Positions 26,257 through 35,632 are shown, counted from the stretch's first letter. The stretch is 64,000 nt of DNA from Nitrogeniibacter aestuarii (GCF_017309585.1 NZ_CP071321.1:1364001-1428000), one strand, 5' to 3'. Made by a program: numbers and translations. Notes: generated by a model not told the origin, from the sequence alone.

Positions 26257-27741
26257 ATGTTCGAATCCGCCGAGTTGGGACACCGGGTCGACAAGGCCGC
26301 CTATGAGGCCGAGGTGCCTGAATTGCGCACCCAGCTCCTCGATGCCCAGTTCGATCTGCTCGAATCGGCCGGTTTCGCGGTCGTGATCCTCGTCAATGGC
26401 GTCGATGCTGCCGGCAAGGGGGAAACGGTCAAGCTGCTGAACGAATGGCTCGATCCCCGCCACGTCATGACCCGCGCCTTCGACGCGCCATCGTCTGAAG
26501 AGCAGGAGCGCCCCCCGATGTGGCGTTTCTGGCGGGCCCTGCCGCCCAAGGGAAAGATCGGCGTGCTCTTCGGCAACTGGTACGAAGGGCCCATCAACGC
26601 CCGGGTCGAAAAAGACATCAAGCAAAGCGAGCTCGATCAACGCCTGGCTGAAATCAACCGCTTCGAGCAGATGCTCACGCGCGAAGGCGTGGTGTTGCTC
26701 AAGTTCTGGTTCCATCTTTCGTGCAAGCAGCAAAAGGCGCGGCTGGAAAAGCTCGAGTCCGACCCGCTGACCCGATGGCGCGTTACCAGAGCGGATTGGC
26801 GTAACTACAAGCAATATGATCGACGGCATGATGTGGCCGAGCATGTGGTGCGTCACACAAGCACCGCCGAGGCACCCTGGCTTATCGTGGATGGTTCCGA
26901 CGAGCGTTATCGCGGTCTGCTCGTCGGTCAAACCCTGCTCGACGCACTCAGAAAGCGGCTCGACGTGGCGCACAAGTGGCAGGCCCGTGTCAGCACGGCG
27001 CCTTTGCCGCCGCAGCTCGATGAGCGCAATTTGCTGCGCCAGCTGGTGCTCGATCAGCCTCTGGACAAGAAGGATTACAACAAGGAACTGGAGCGCTGGC
27101 AGGGGCGCCTGGCGTTGTTGACCCGCAGCAAGGCCTTTTGCGAGCGCTCTCTGGTGCTGGTGTTCGAAGGAATGGACGCGGCCGGCAAAGGCGGTTCGAT
27201 CCGGCGGGTAACCGCGGCGCTCGATACGCGGCAGTACCAGGTCGTGCCCATTGCCGCCCCGACAGAGGAAGAACGTGCGCAGCCTTATCTGTGGCGCTTC
27301 TGGCGTCATGTGCCGCGGCAGGGCAAGGCGGTGATTTTCGACCGCTCCTGGTATGGGCGCGTACTGGTCGAGCGGGTCGAGGGTTTCTGCTCGGAAGCCG
27401 ACTGGATGCGCGCGTACGAGGAAATCAACGACTTTGAGGATGCCCTGATCCGGGCGGGTGCCGTGGTGGTGAAGTTCTGGCTGGCGATCAGTGACGAAGA
27501 GCAACTGGCCCGTTTCAAGGCGCGGGAAGTGGAGCCGCACAAGCGCCACAAGATCACCGACGAAGACTGGCGCAATCGCGAGAAATGGCCGCAATACGAA
27601 CGTGCGGTGTGCGACATGATCGACCGGACCAGTACCGAGGCTGCACCGTGGACCCTGATCGAGGCAGACAATAAGCGATTCGCCCGCATCAAGGTGTTGC
27701 GCACGATCTGCGAACAGCTTGAATCCGCGTTCGATGAATAA
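26257..27741 (+). CDS. pap: Polyphosphate:AMP phosphotransferase (two-domain PPK2)
   Basis: A 494-residue fusion of two PPK2 domains, the class II type that phosphorylates AMP to ADP with polyphosphate. Each half has a Walker A loop: NGVDAAGKGE near residue 46 and EGMDAAGKGG near 305. The C-terminal half keeps the catalytic lid motif FDRSWYGRVLVERVEGF, while the N-terminal half has FGNWYEGPINARV at the same place, so it looks catalytically impaired, as in known two-domain enzymes. It links polyphosphate stores to energy charge. phoU lies 2 kb away. Confidence 0.92.
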   Translation: MFESAELGHRVDKAAYEAEVPELRTQLLDAQFDLLESAGFAVVILVNGVDAAGKGETVKLLNEWLDPRHVMTRAFDAPSSEEQERPPMWRFWRALPPKGKIGVLFGNWYEGPINARVEKDIKQSELDQRLAEINRFEQMLTREGVVLLKFWFHLSCKQQKARLEKLESDPLTRWRVTRADWRNYKQYDRRHDVAEHVVRHTSTAEAPWLIVDGSDERYRGLLVGQTLLDALRKRLDVAHKWQARVSTAPLPPQLDERNLLRQLVLDQPLDKKDYNKELERWQGRLALLTRSKAFCERSLVLVFEGMDAAGKGGSIRRVTAALDTRQYQVVPIAAPTEEERAQPYLWRFWRHVPRQGKAVIFDRSWYGRVLVERVEGFCSEADWMRAYEEINDFEDALIRAGAVVVKFWLAISDEEQLARFKAREVEPHKRHKITDEDWRNREKWPQYERAVCDMIDRTSTEAAPWTLIEADNKRFARIKVLRTICEQLESAFDE

Positions 27742-27853
27742 ATCAACCTGCACGATGTGCAAGCTGTCGCGCAATGCACAATCCCGTTAAACTGCGCCTC
27801 ATTCAACGACTTCCGGCGGATGTTTCATCCCGTTCATGAGCTTGGGAGGCCTC

Positions 27854-29209
27854 GTGCATTCAGATCCAGACATGCTAGACCCGGCCAAGACGGCCAGTGA
27901 TCTCACCCGTCACTTCGTGGCATGGGTGCGAGGTGCCGCGCCCTACATCCACGCCTTCCGTGGCAAGACGTTCGTGATCGGGTTCGGTGGCGAGGTGGCG
28001 ACGGGGCAACTGGGCCAGGCGCTGGCCTACGATTGCAACCTGCTGGCAGCCTTGGGCATCCGGCTGGTGCTTGTCCATGGCGCGCGCCCGCAGATCGACG
28101 CAGAAATGGAGCGGCGCGGGCTGGAGTCCCGTTTTCACAACGGCGTGCGGGTCACCGATGCCGCAGCGCTCGATTGTGTGAAGTCGGCCATGGCGGTCAC
28201 ACGTCTTGAGCTCGAAGCGCGGCTCTCGCAGGGGCTGCCCAACACCCCCATGGCCGGAAGCTACATGCGCGTGACCGGGGGAAATTTCATCACGGCGCGG
28301 CCGGTCGGCGTGGTCGACGGGGTGGATCTTCAGTTCACCGGGAAAGTGCGCAAGATCATGGCCGACGAAATCGCCGCCGACCTGGATCAACAGAATGTGG
28401 TCCTGATCTCGTCGCTGGGGACATCGCCGTCGGGTGAGATTTTCAACCTGCCCGTCGAGGAAGTGGCCGAATCCGTGGCCGTGGCGCTGAACGCCGAAAA
28501 GCTGCTGTACCTGTGCGATGCGCCGGGTCTGCTCGACGAACAGGGGGAGTTGATCGATTCGGTCACCGCCGATGAAGCCGAGCGCATGCTGCTCGCTGGC
28601 CAGGGACTGACCGAGGATCTTGACCTGTTTCTGCCGTGTGCCATTCGGGCGGTGCGTCAGGGCGTCCACCGGGCTCACCTCATCGACCGCGATCGGGACG
28701 GTGGTCTGTTGCTCGAATTCTTTACCCACCAGGGCGTGGGTACCATTCTGTCGCGCGATCCGCTCTTCCGTCTGCGAGAAGCCACCGTAGAAGACGTGGG
28801 GGCCCTGGTGACGCTTCTGGAGCCTCTGGAGGCGGATGGCACATTGGTGCGTCGTGGTCGCGAGTTGCTTGAACAGGAAATCACCCGTTTTTCGGTGGTG
28901 GAGCACGACGGCGTGCTGGTCGGCTGTGCCGCGCTCTATCCCTTCAGCGAAGAGAAGGCGGGGGAAATGGCGTGTGTGGCAGTGATGACCGAGTTCCGTC
29001 GCGCCGGCCTGGGGGAAATGCTCATGCGTCGCATCGAGCGCCGCGCTCGCGAACAGCAGCTTGAGGCGCTGTTCGTGCTCACGACACGGACGGCCCACTG
29101 GTTTCGCGAGCGTGGCTTTGACGAGGTGAGCCCGGACCGTCTGCCCAGTCTGAAGCGGGAGCTCTACAACCTGCAGCGGCGATCCAAGGTGCTCATGAAG
29201 CCGATCTGA
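27854..29209 (+). CDS. argA: N-acetylglutamate synthase (amino-acid acetyltransferase)
   Basis: First step of arginine synthesis: acetyl transfer from acetyl-CoA to glutamate. An N-terminal amino-acid-kinase-like domain (about residues 35-290, with GGEVATGQLG and LVLVHGARPQID) is fused to a C-terminal GNAT domain (about 300-445, with EMACVAVMTEFRRAGLGEMLM). This is the classical ArgA architecture. The start chosen is GTG 27854 behind GGGAGG. ATG 27836 and ATG 27872 are in frame and cannot be excluded. 451 residues from the GTG. Confidence 0.93.
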   Translation: MHSDPDMLDPAKTASDLTRHFVAWVRGAAPYIHAFRGKTFVIGFGGEVATGQLGQALAYDCNLLAALGIRLVLVHGARPQIDAEMERRGLESRFHNGVRVTDAAALDCVKSAMAVTRLELEARLSQGLPNTPMAGSYMRVTGGNFITARPVGVVDGVDLQFTGKVRKIMADEIAADLDQQNVVLISSLGTSPSGEIFNLPVEEVAESVAVALNAEKLLYLCDAPGLLDEQGELIDSVTADEAERMLLAGQGLTEDLDLFLPCAIRAVRQGVHRAHLIDRDRDGGLLLEFFTHQGVGTILSRDPLFRLREATVEDVGALVTLLEPLEADGTLVRRGRELLEQEITRFSVVEHDGVLVGCAALYPFSEEKAGEMACVAVMTEFRRAGLGEMLMRRIERRAREQQLEALFVLTTRTAHWFRERGFDEVSPDRLPSLKRELYNLQRRSKVLMKPI

Positions 29210-29287
29210 GGCGGCAGCGCAGCACGGGCGTGGCAATCACGCTAGAATGAACCATTGTTTTTCCGCTATCAGAACGCAGGTATCGAC

Positions 29288-29560
29288 ATGACGCGAATGG
29301 TCAAATGCATCAAGCTGGGTGAGGAAATGGAAGGGCTGGATCGCCCGCCGGTGCCCGGCGAGCTGGGTAAGAAAATCTACGAAAACGTGTCCAAGGAAGC
29401 GTGGGCCCAGTGGGTGAAGCATCAGACGATGCTGATCAACGAAAACCGCCTGAACCTGATGGATGCGCGTGCGCGGAAGTACCTGTCGGAGCAGATGGAA
29501 CGCCATTTCTTCGGTGACGGTGCTGATGGCATCGGTGGGTTCGTGCCGCCGTCTGCCTGA
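29288..29560 (+). CDS. yggX: Oxidative damage protection / Fe(II)-trafficking protein
   Basis: A 90-residue YggX-family protein associated with protecting iron-sulfur clusters from oxidative damage. The conserved Cys7 in MTRMVKCIKLGEEMEGL, and the HQTMLINENRLNLMD and RKYLSEQME segments, identify it. The in-frame ATG at 29255 is rejected because homology starts at MTRMVKC. A strong terminator follows. Confidence 0.94.
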   Translation: MTRMVKCIKLGEEMEGLDRPPVPGELGKKIYENVSKEAWAQWVKHQTMLINENRLNLMDARARKYLSEQMERHFFGDGADGIGGFVPPSA

Positions 29561-29577
29561 ATCGGGCGCTGCACAAC

Positions 29578-29607
29578 AAAAAAGGACGGCCGTGGCCGTC
29601 CTTTTTT
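29578..29607. terminator. Bidirectional terminator between yggX and phoU
   Basis: GGACGGCC and GGCCGTCC form an 8-bp stem with a 2-base loop, flanked by six A on the left and six T on the right, so it can stop transcription from both converging genes. Confidence 0.9.
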
Positions 29608-29628
29608 GTCGGGTGTCGTGATCCGGCC

Positions 29629-30330
29629 TCAGTCGTTGGCCACTTCCTGCTCGAGGGCTTCGATGCCCGCGTGGCGAATATCCCGACCCTTGACCATATA
29701 AACCACGTACTCGGACATGTTCTTGGCATGATCGCCGATGCGCTCGACGGCCTTGGCCATGAACAGCATGTCGATGCCGGCCGAGATGGTGCGCGGGTCT
29801 TCCATCAGGAAGGTGATCAACTGGCGGATGATGCCCTTGAATTCGGCATCCACCTGCTTGTCCTCGCGCACGATGTCGGCCACCGAGGAAATGTCGAGCC
29901 GGGCGAAGGCATCCAGCGTCTTGCGCAGCATGTCGATGGCGATATTGGCCGAGTGACGCAGCTCGATGCGCGGCTGGAAAGGCTTCTCGCCTGAGTGCAG
30001 ACGCTTGCTCATCTTGGCGATCTTCTTGGCCTCGTCACCGATGCGCTCCAGGTCGGTGATCATCTTGAAGACGGTCATGACCAGACGCAGGTCGCGCGCC
30101 GTGGGCTGGCGCTTGGCGATCATGTGGGTGCAGGCTTCGTCGAGCTCGATCTCCATCAAATTGATGCGGTGATCGTCATCAATGACGTGTTCGAGTTCGT
30201 CGAGATCGCCATTGGCGAGCCCGTCGAGTGCCCGGGCAATCTGGAGTTCGACCATACCCCCCATCTGCAACACCTTGGTGCGCATTTGTTCGAGTTCAGC
30301 ATCGAATTGCTTGGAGATGTGCTCGTTCAT
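29629..30330 (-). CDS. phoU: Phosphate transport/signalling regulator PhoU
   Basis: Metal-binding helical-bundle protein that links the Pst phosphate transporter to PhoR and represses the Pho regulon. The 233-residue form has two PhoU repeats with the E/D-x3-D metal motifs (DLERIGDEAKKIAKM near 90-105 and AVERIGDHAKNMSEY near 195-210). The ATG at 30330 gives the normal family length and start (MNEHISKQFDAELE), but no clear ribosome-binding site precedes it; ATGs at 30369 and 30390 are alternatives. No pst or phoBR genes are in view. It follows rpiA on the same strand. Confidence 0.93.
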   Translation of the reverse strand: MNEHISKQFDAELEQMRTKVLQMGGMVELQIARALDGLANGDLDELEHVIDDDHRINLMEIELDEACTHMIAKRQPTARDLRLVMTVFKMITDLERIGDEAKKIAKMSKRLHSGEKPFQPRIELRHSANIAIDMLRKTLDAFARLDISSVADIVREDKQVDAEFKGIIRQLITFLMEDPRTISAGIDMLFMAKAVERIGDHAKNMSEYVVYMVKGRDIRHAGIEALEQEVAND

Positions 30331-30397
30331 GGGGGGGAGAGAATCCAAGTCCACTGAGAAGGCAGACATGTTATTTCGCTTCGATGACATAAATATT

Positions 30398-31060
30398 TCA
30401 GCCTTCTTTGATTTCGCGTACGCCCTCTGGGGTCGCGAGCAGGAGCACGTCGGCGCCACGAAGGGCAAACAGTCCGTTGGTGACCACGCCGGCGATCTGA
30501 TTGACGGTGGTTTCAAACCCCTTGGGGTCGGTGATCTCGAGATCGTGAACGTCGAGAATGATGTTGCCGTTGTCAGTGGTGAAGCCCTCGCGGAGCACCG
30601 GGCGGCCACCCAGTGCCTCGAGCTGGCGGGCGACATGGGCTCGCGCCATCGGGATGACTTCCACCGGCAGCGGGAACTTGCCCATGACCGCGACCTGCTT
30701 GCTCTGGTCGCAGATGCAGACGAAGCGGCCGGCAACTGCGGCAACGATCTTCTCGCGGGTCAGCGCGCCGCCACCACCCTTGATCATGGCGAGCGAGCCG
30801 TCGATTTCGTCGGCGCCGTCCACATAGACAGGCATCTCGCTGACGTCGTTGAGATCGAACAGGCGAATGCCGTGGCTGGCCAGGCGTTGTGCACTTGCTT
30901 CCGAACTGGCCACCGCACCCTTGATGTCCTCCTTCATGCGGCCGAGGCCGTCAATGAAGAAGTTGGCCGTCGAGCCGGTGCCGACGCCCACGATGCTGCC
31001 TTTCTCAACAAAGGCCAGGGCGGCCTCTGCGGCCGCTTTCTTCATTTCGTCTTGTGTCAT
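30398..31060 (-). CDS. rpiA: Ribose-5-phosphate isomerase A
   Basis: Interconverts ribose-5-phosphate and ribulose-5-phosphate, feeding the pentose phosphate and Calvin cycles. The 220-residue protein shows GVGTGSTANFFIDGL, YVDGADEIDGSLAMIKGGGGALTREKIVA with catalytic residues, and KFPLPVEVIPMA. The start MTQDEMKKAAAEAAL gives the E. coli-like length. A longer start at 31096 overlaps a TAGAAT -10-like box on the minus strand (31095-31100), which argues for the shorter form. Divergent from the YidB-like gene. Confidence 0.94.
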   Translation of the reverse strand: MTQDEMKKAAAEAALAFVEKGSIVGVGTGSTANFFIDGLGRMKEDIKGAVASSEASAQRLASHGIRLFDLNDVSEMPVYVDGADEIDGSLAMIKGGGGALTREKIVAAVAGRFVCICDQSKQVAVMGKFPLPVEVIPMARAHVARQLEALGGRPVLREGFTTDNGNIILDVHDLEITDPKGFETTVNQIAGVVTNGLFALRGADVLLLATPEGVREIKEG

Positions 31061-31251
31061 TTCTGGTGTGTCAAAAAGGTCGGTCAATGGTGCCATTCTA
31101 GCCAATAGAGAAGGCCAGCTGGGGGTGTTCCATACAAACTTGGCTCGCGGCGAAAACGTGAAACCCTGTCTCGGGACTTGAGGCCGTGCGCTCAAGCGGC
31201 CATCATGAATGGTTCAAGGATGTCATCGGTGTATGCAAAAGGAGAGAACGC

Positions 31252-31650
31252 ATGGGATTGTTTGATCAATTGGCAGGGCAGGTACTGGGCGGCGGCCAGA
31301 ACGGCAATATGGTTCAACTGGTCATGGCACTGATCAACAATACCGAAGGGGGGCTGCCCGGGCTGATTTCCCGCCTGCAGGCCGGGGGGCTGGCCGAGCA
31401 GGTGAGCAGCTGGCTGGGTGGCGGTTCGAATGAATCGGTGGGTGCAGGTGAAATCACCAACGCACTGGGCGACGGCATGATCGGTCAGTTGGCCAACCAG
31501 TTCGGCATGAGCCATGGCGATGTCGCGGGTGGCCTTGCTCAGGCGCTACCGGGGCTTATCGACAAGCTCTCCCCGCAAGGCGAAGTGTCGAACGACAATG
31601 CATTGCTGGAGCAGGGTTTGTCCATGCTTGGCGGCATGTTTGGTCGCTGA
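31252..31650 (+). CDS. YidB/DUF937 family protein
   Basis: A 132-residue glycine-rich cytosolic protein starting MGLFDQLAGQVLGG, with repeats of small helical YidB-type motifs (NNTEGGLPGLISRLQAGGLAEQVSSW, then GDGMIGQLANQFGMSHGDVAGGLAQALPGLIDKLSPQG). The family is common in Proteobacteria and has no established function. GGAGAG sits 7 bases before the ATG. A single-gene unit with its own terminator. Confidence 0.85.
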   Translation: MGLFDQLAGQVLGGGQNGNMVQLVMALINNTEGGLPGLISRLQAGGLAEQVSSWLGGGSNESVGAGEITNALGDGMIGQLANQFGMSHGDVAGGLAQALPGLIDKLSPQGEVSNDNALLEQGLSMLGGMFGR

Positions 31651-31668
31651 GCGGGTCTGGCAGCAACG

Positions 31669-31695
31669 AAAAAGCGCCCCGCGGGGCGCTTTTTT
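31669..31695. terminator. Terminator between yidB-like gene and mscS
   Basis: A 7- to 8-bp stem AGCGCCCC/GGGGCGCT with a 2-base loop, preceded by A-rich and followed by T-rich sequence. The T-run reaches the stop codon of the converging MscS gene. Confidence 0.88.
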
Positions 31696-32840
31696 CATGC
31701 CTTGGCTGATTCGCTGGCGGCCACCAGTTGTGGCGCGGATTCGATATGTAGCCCTTCAGGCAAGTGGAGGGTGCGCGTCGGAAAGGCAATTTCCGCTCCA
31801 TGCGCTTCGATGATGCCGGCAACCTTGAGCAGCACGTCTTGTTTCACTTCGTGGAACTTCACCCATTGAGTCGTTTTGGTGAAGGTGTAGACGAAGAAAT
31901 CGAGCGATGAGGCGTTGAAAGCGTCGAAGTGCACGATCATGGTCTGTGTCTCATCGATCTCGTCGTGCTCAACCAGCATCTGGCGAACCGCGTCGGTGAT
32001 CGACTGCATCTTGTCCAGATCGTCGTAACGAATACCGATGGTTTCGTAGATGCGCCGATGGGTCATGCGCGAGGGGTTCTCGACCGAAATCTGCGTGAAC
32101 ACCGAGTTGGGCACATACAGCGGACGCTTGTCGAAACGCCGGATGCGTGTCAGGCGCCAGCCGATTTCCTCCACGGTGCCTTCGATATCCCGGTCTGGCG
32201 AACGGACCCAGTCGCCGACCGCGAAGGGGCGGTCGAAGTACACCATCATGGCGCCAAAGAAATTGGCCAGCAGGTCCTTGGCCGCAAAACCCACCGCGAT
32301 GCCGCCGATACCGCCGAAGGCAAGAACGCCCGAAATGGAGAAGCCGAGCGATTGCAGAACGATGAGCACGGCGGTGATGAGCACGGCCAGGCGCAGCAGC
32401 TTGGCGATGGCATTGACCGTGGTCTGATCGGTCGGCTTGCCCAGCTTCGTGCGATGCCTCACCAAGGCCACTTCAATGTTCTTGATCAGGCGCGAGCATG
32501 CCCAGGCGATGAGGGCAACGACGCCGATGGTGCGGACCGGTTCGATGACGCCGAAGATGGGCGCCTCGGTGTGCTTGCCGACCATTTCGGCGGCAAAGGC
32601 GATGCCGTTGAGCCAGATGAGGAAGCGCAGTGGTCGGCCGATGGCCTCCAGCGCCGCCTCGTCCCAGACGCTATCGGTCTTGTGCGTGCGCGCCAGCAGC
32701 TGGCGCAACACGATGCCGAGCACGAAGTTGATGAGCAGCACGCCCACCACGACGAGGAAGACTTGAACGATCAGCCCGCTATGGGCGATGTCGATGCCAA
32801 TGGCGCTAAACCATTGTTTGATGAATTCGGGTACTTGCAT
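31695..32840 (-). CDS. MscS-family mechanosensitive ion channel
   Basis: A 381-residue inner-membrane channel that releases solutes on osmotic down-shock. Four or five transmembrane segments lie in residues 15-180. The pore-lining helix and beta domain follow, seen as GGIGGIAVGFAAKDLLANFFGAMMVYFDRPFAVGDWV, the family signature. The C-terminal alpha/beta domain is complete. The ATG at 32840 is chosen over an upstream in-frame ATG because homology starts at MQVPEFIKQW. The stop overlaps the terminator T-run. Confidence 0.92.
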   Translation of the reverse strand: MQVPEFIKQWFSAIGIDIAHSGLIVQVFLVVVGVLLINFVLGIVLRQLLARTHKTDSVWDEAALEAIGRPLRFLIWLNGIAFAAEMVGKHTEAPIFGVIEPVRTIGVVALIAWACSRLIKNIEVALVRHRTKLGKPTDQTTVNAIAKLLRLAVLITAVLIVLQSLGFSISGVLAFGGIGGIAVGFAAKDLLANFFGAMMVYFDRPFAVGDWVRSPDRDIEGTVEEIGWRLTRIRRFDKRPLYVPNSVFTQISVENPSRMTHRRIYETIGIRYDDLDKMQSITDAVRQMLVEHDEIDETQTMIVHFDAFNASSLDFFVYTFTKTTQWVKFHEVKQDVLLKVAGIIEAHGAEIAFPTRTLHLPEGLHIESAPQLVAASESAKA

Positions 32841-32895
32841 GATGTGCGTGTGGCGTCTGTTTTCTGCGTGAAAACCGAAGCAACTCGGCCTGAAC

Positions 32896-32915
32896 GGCAC
32901 GCCTGTGGGCGTGCC
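32896..32915. repeat. GC-rich hairpin between usp and mscS
   Basis: GGCACGCC and GGCGTGCC with a 4-base loop lie 50 bases past the usp stop on the minus strand. There is no T-run, so it may be a weak or Rho-assisted terminator. Confidence 0.4.
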
Positions 32916-32965
32916 GGGCGCATCATACCAGCGCCTGTTCGCGGGCGCTCGTCAGTGGAACTGAA

Positions 32966-33415
32966 TCAGCCGGCGCCGCGAACGATCAGCACCGAAATAC
33001 CCACTTTTTTCAGCAGGCGCTCGGCCACGCTGCCCAGGATCAGGCGCTGTACGCCGCGTCGCCCGTGCGAACCGACCACCAGCAGATCGCCGCCAAGCTC
33101 CTGAACGGCTTGATGGACCTGATCCGAGGTGGACTGATGGCGAGAGGTGAGCAGTCGTGTCTTGGCCGTCATGCCGGCATCGGCTGCAATCTGTGCCGCG
33201 TTGTCGAGGACGGTCTGGCCTTCATTGATGAGCGCTGCCTCCACTGCATCGCGATTGGCCAGAGTGGTGTGGGTGAAGTGTGCGAACAGCGCCTCGTCCA
33301 CGGCGTGGACCAGTGTCAGCTCAGCGCCACTGGCAGTCGCGAGAGCCACGGCCTCGCGGATGGCTCGCGTCGAGGTGTCGCTGTCGTCAATGGCAGCAAT
33401 GATGTGTTGGTACAT
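32966..33415 (-). CDS. Universal stress protein
   Basis: A 149-residue UspA-fold protein with the N-terminal IIAAIDDSDTSTRAIREAV and the C-terminal ATP-binding motif GSHGRRGVQRLILGSVAERLL (G-x2-G-x9-G-S/T), so an ATP-binding UspA subtype. Cytosolic, probably dimeric. ATG 33415 is preferred to an upstream in-frame ATG. It stands between MscS and the symporter locus and is separate from the second usp gene at 58.4 kb. Confidence 0.9.
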   Translation of the reverse strand: MYQHIIAAIDDSDTSTRAIREAVALATASGAELTLVHAVDEALFAHFTHTTLANRDAVEAALINEGQTVLDNAAQIAADAGMTAKTRLLTSRHQSTSDQVHQAVQELGGDLLVVGSHGRRGVQRLILGSVAERLLKKVGISVLIVRGAG

Positions 33416-33512
33416 GGGAAGTATGGCTTCGGGGTAGGAAAAGATGCTTGCGAGGCTAGCACTGAGGGGCACTGGCGGTTATCCGCGTTTTCCCGTAGTG
33501 CGTGCAGAAATG

Positions 33513-33539
33513 AAAAAGCCCCCGCCGAAGCGGGGGCTT
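33513..33539 (-). terminator. Terminator of the sodium:solute symporter operon
   Basis: On the minus strand, AGCCCCCGC pairs with GCGGGGGCT around a 4-base loop and is followed by a T5 tract. It lies about 30 bases past the symporter stop. Confidence 0.88.
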
Positions 33540-33570
33540 GTCCGAATCACGCTTGCGCGTTTTTTCGGTA

Positions 33571-35355
33571 TCAGTGACCGGTGGCCACACCAGCACCACG
33601 CGGGGTACGGATGGACTCGACCAGATCCTGAATGTGCTGCGGCGGCTCGGCGGTCATCTTGCACACGATCATGGCGACTGCGAAGTTCACCACTGCGCCG
33701 ATAGCACCGAAGGCGTTCGGCTGGATGCCAAGGAACCAGTTGGGGCCCAGATCACCCAGGAACTCAGTGCCCTTCACGAAGAAGATGCCTTTGTGCTGGA
33801 ACACGTACAGCATGGTCACCAGAATGCCGGACAGCATGCCTGCGATCACACCTTCCTTGTTCATGCGCTTGTAGAAGATACCGAGCATGAGGGCCGGGAA
33901 GATGGACGATGCAGCCAGACCGAAGGCGATGGCCACGGTACCTGCGGCGAAGCCCGGGGGGTTCAGACCGAGGTAACCAGCCACCACGATGGCGCCCGCC
34001 ATGGCGATACGACCGGCGTTCAGCTCCTGCTTCTCGCTGATGTTCGGGGTGAAGACACCCTTCATCAGGTCATGCGAGATGGCGGAGGAGATGGCCAGCA
34101 GCAGACCGGCAGCGGTCGACAGTGCAGCAGCCAGACCACCGGCGGCGACCAGGGCGATCACCCAGTTCGGCAGCTTGGCGATTTCCGGGTTGGCCAGCAC
34201 GATGATGTCGCGGTCAACCTTGACCATCTCGTTGCCTTTCCAGCCGAAGGACTCGGCCTTGGCTGCCATTTCCGGGTTCTTGTCGTTGTAGTACTGGATG
34301 CGGCCGTCACCGTTCTTGTCTTCGAACTGCAGCAGACCGGTGGCTTCCCAGTTCTTGAACCACTGGGGACGCTCGTCGTACTTCAGGTTGCCGTCCGGAG
34401 CGCCGATTTCGCCAGTTTGGATGGTTTCGTGCAGGTTCAGGCGAGCCATGGCGCCGACAGCCGGAGCGGTCGTGTAGAGGATCGCGATGAACACCAGCGC
34501 CCAACCCGCGGAGGAGCGGGCATCAGCCACTTTCGGCACGGTGAAGAAGCGGACGATCACGTGCGGCAGACCTGCGGTACCGATCATCAGCGACATGGTG
34601 TAGACAAACATGTCGAAGCGGCCGGCGATGGTCTGTTCCGTGTATTTCGGGAAGCCCAGTTCGGTCACCACCAGATTGAGCTTGTTCAGCAGGGTCATGC
34701 CCGAGCCGTCAGCCATGGTGGAACCCAGACCCAGTTGCGGCAGCGGGTTGCCGGTCAGGTTCAGGGAGATGAAGATGGCCGGGATGGTGTAGGCCAGAAT
34801 CAGCACCACGTACTGGGCGATCTGGGTATAGGTAATACCCTTCATGCCGCCGAGCACGGCGTAGGCGAACACGATGGCCATACCGATGTACAGGCCGGTG
34901 TCGTATTCCACTTCCAGGAAGCGGGAGAACGCGACGCCAACACCCTTCATCTGGCCGATCACGTAGGTGATGGAAGCCAGGATCAGGCAGATGACGGCCA
35001 CGATACGCGCGCCGTTGGAGTAGTAACGATCGCCGATGAACTCGGGCACCGTGAACTTGCCGAACTTGCGCAGGTACGGAGCGAGCAGCATGGCCAGCAA
35101 CACGTAGCCACCGGTCCAGCCCATCAGGAACAGGGAAGCGCCATAGCCGTTGTAGGCGATGAGACCTGCCATGGAGATGAAGGAGGCTGCCGACATCCAG
35201 TCAGCGCCGGTGGCCATACCGTTGGCGACCGGGTGGACACCACCGCCGGCGGTGTAGAACTCGCCGGTGCTGCCAGCACGTGCCCAGAAGGCGATACCGA
35301 GGTAGAGCGCGAAGGTCGCGCCAACCACGATGTAGGTTAGGGTCTTAAGATCCAT
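33571..35355 (-). CDS. Sodium:solute symporter, large subunit (ActP-like, VC_2705 subfamily)
   Basis: A 594-residue polytopic SSS-family transporter with about 13 membrane segments. The start MDLKTLTYIVVGATFALYLGIAFWARA and the blocks GADWMSAASFISMAGLIAYNGYG and YVIGQMKGVGVAFSRFLEV match the subfamily that works with a DUF4212 small subunit. A large hydrophilic insert (about 290-395) separates the membrane halves. Acetate, propionate or pyruvate are the usual substrates of relatives; the substrate here is not fixed by sequence. The small subunit gene is 13 bases upstream and a terminator follows. Confidence 0.88.
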   Translation of the reverse strand: MDLKTLTYIVVGATFALYLGIAFWARAGSTGEFYTAGGGVHPVANGMATGADWMSAASFISMAGLIAYNGYGASLFLMGWTGGYVLLAMLLAPYLRKFGKFTVPEFIGDRYYSNGARIVAVICLILASITYVIGQMKGVGVAFSRFLEVEYDTGLYIGMAIVFAYAVLGGMKGITYTQIAQYVVLILAYTIPAIFISLNLTGNPLPQLGLGSTMADGSGMTLLNKLNLVVTELGFPKYTEQTIAGRFDMFVYTMSLMIGTAGLPHVIVRFFTVPKVADARSSAGWALVFIAILYTTAPAVGAMARLNLHETIQTGEIGAPDGNLKYDERPQWFKNWEATGLLQFEDKNGDGRIQYYNDKNPEMAAKAESFGWKGNEMVKVDRDIIVLANPEIAKLPNWVIALVAAGGLAAALSTAAGLLLAISSAISHDLMKGVFTPNISEKQELNAGRIAMAGAIVVAGYLGLNPPGFAAGTVAIAFGLAASSIFPALMLGIFYKRMNKEGVIAGMLSGILVTMLYVFQHKGIFFVKGTEFLGDLGPNWFLGIQPNAFGAIGAVVNFAVAMIVCKMTAEPPQHIQDLVESIRTPRGAGVATGH

Positions 35356-35368
35356 TCGTCCGCTCTCC

Positions 35369-35632
35369 TCAGTCTTCGTGAACGTCGTGTTTGCGGTCGA
35401 TCTTGCCCATTGCTGATGCGTACCAGAAGGTAAGGATCAGGAAGACGTAGATCGAACCCTGTTGAGCGAACCAGAACCCGAGCGGGTAGCCGCCGATGTG
35501 GATGGTGTCGAGCATCGGCTGCAGAATGATGCCGAGGCCAAACGGAACGATGAACCAAATAATGAGAATCGTGGTCAGCAGTCCGAGCGTGTCGCGCCAG
35601 TACGCTTCGCCGGATCCTTGAGGCTTCTCCAT
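35369..35632 (-). CDS. Sodium:solute symporter small subunit (DUF4212)
   Basis: An 87-residue protein with two transmembrane helices and a cytosolic acidic tail. YWRDTLGLL at the start and GGYPLGFWFAQQGSIYVFLILTFWYA are the DUF4212 signatures. It precedes the large subunit by 13 bases, and relatives are needed for, or accompany, transport. The ATG at 35632 follows a GGAGA-type site. Confidence 0.9.
   Translation of the reverse strand: MEKPQGSGEAYWRDTLGLLTTILIIWFIVPFGLGIILQPMLDTIHIGGYPLGFWFAQQGSIYVFLILTFWYASAMGKIDRKHDVHED

Noticed and set aside
26089..27774. 561-codon minus-strand open frame opposite the PPK2 gene
   Set aside because: Antisense shadow of the two-domain PPK2, which has clear Walker motifs; no motif of its own.
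30331..30744. Long N-terminal extension of phoU into rpiA
   Set aside because: It would overlap the certain rpiA gene in another frame and has no PhoU homology.
33538..35340. 600-codon plus-strand open frame opposite the sodium symporter
   Set aside because: It mirrors the well-supported symporter gene codon for codon in GC-rich DNA, is full of His/Gln/Gly/Asp as antisense frames are, and shows no family motif.
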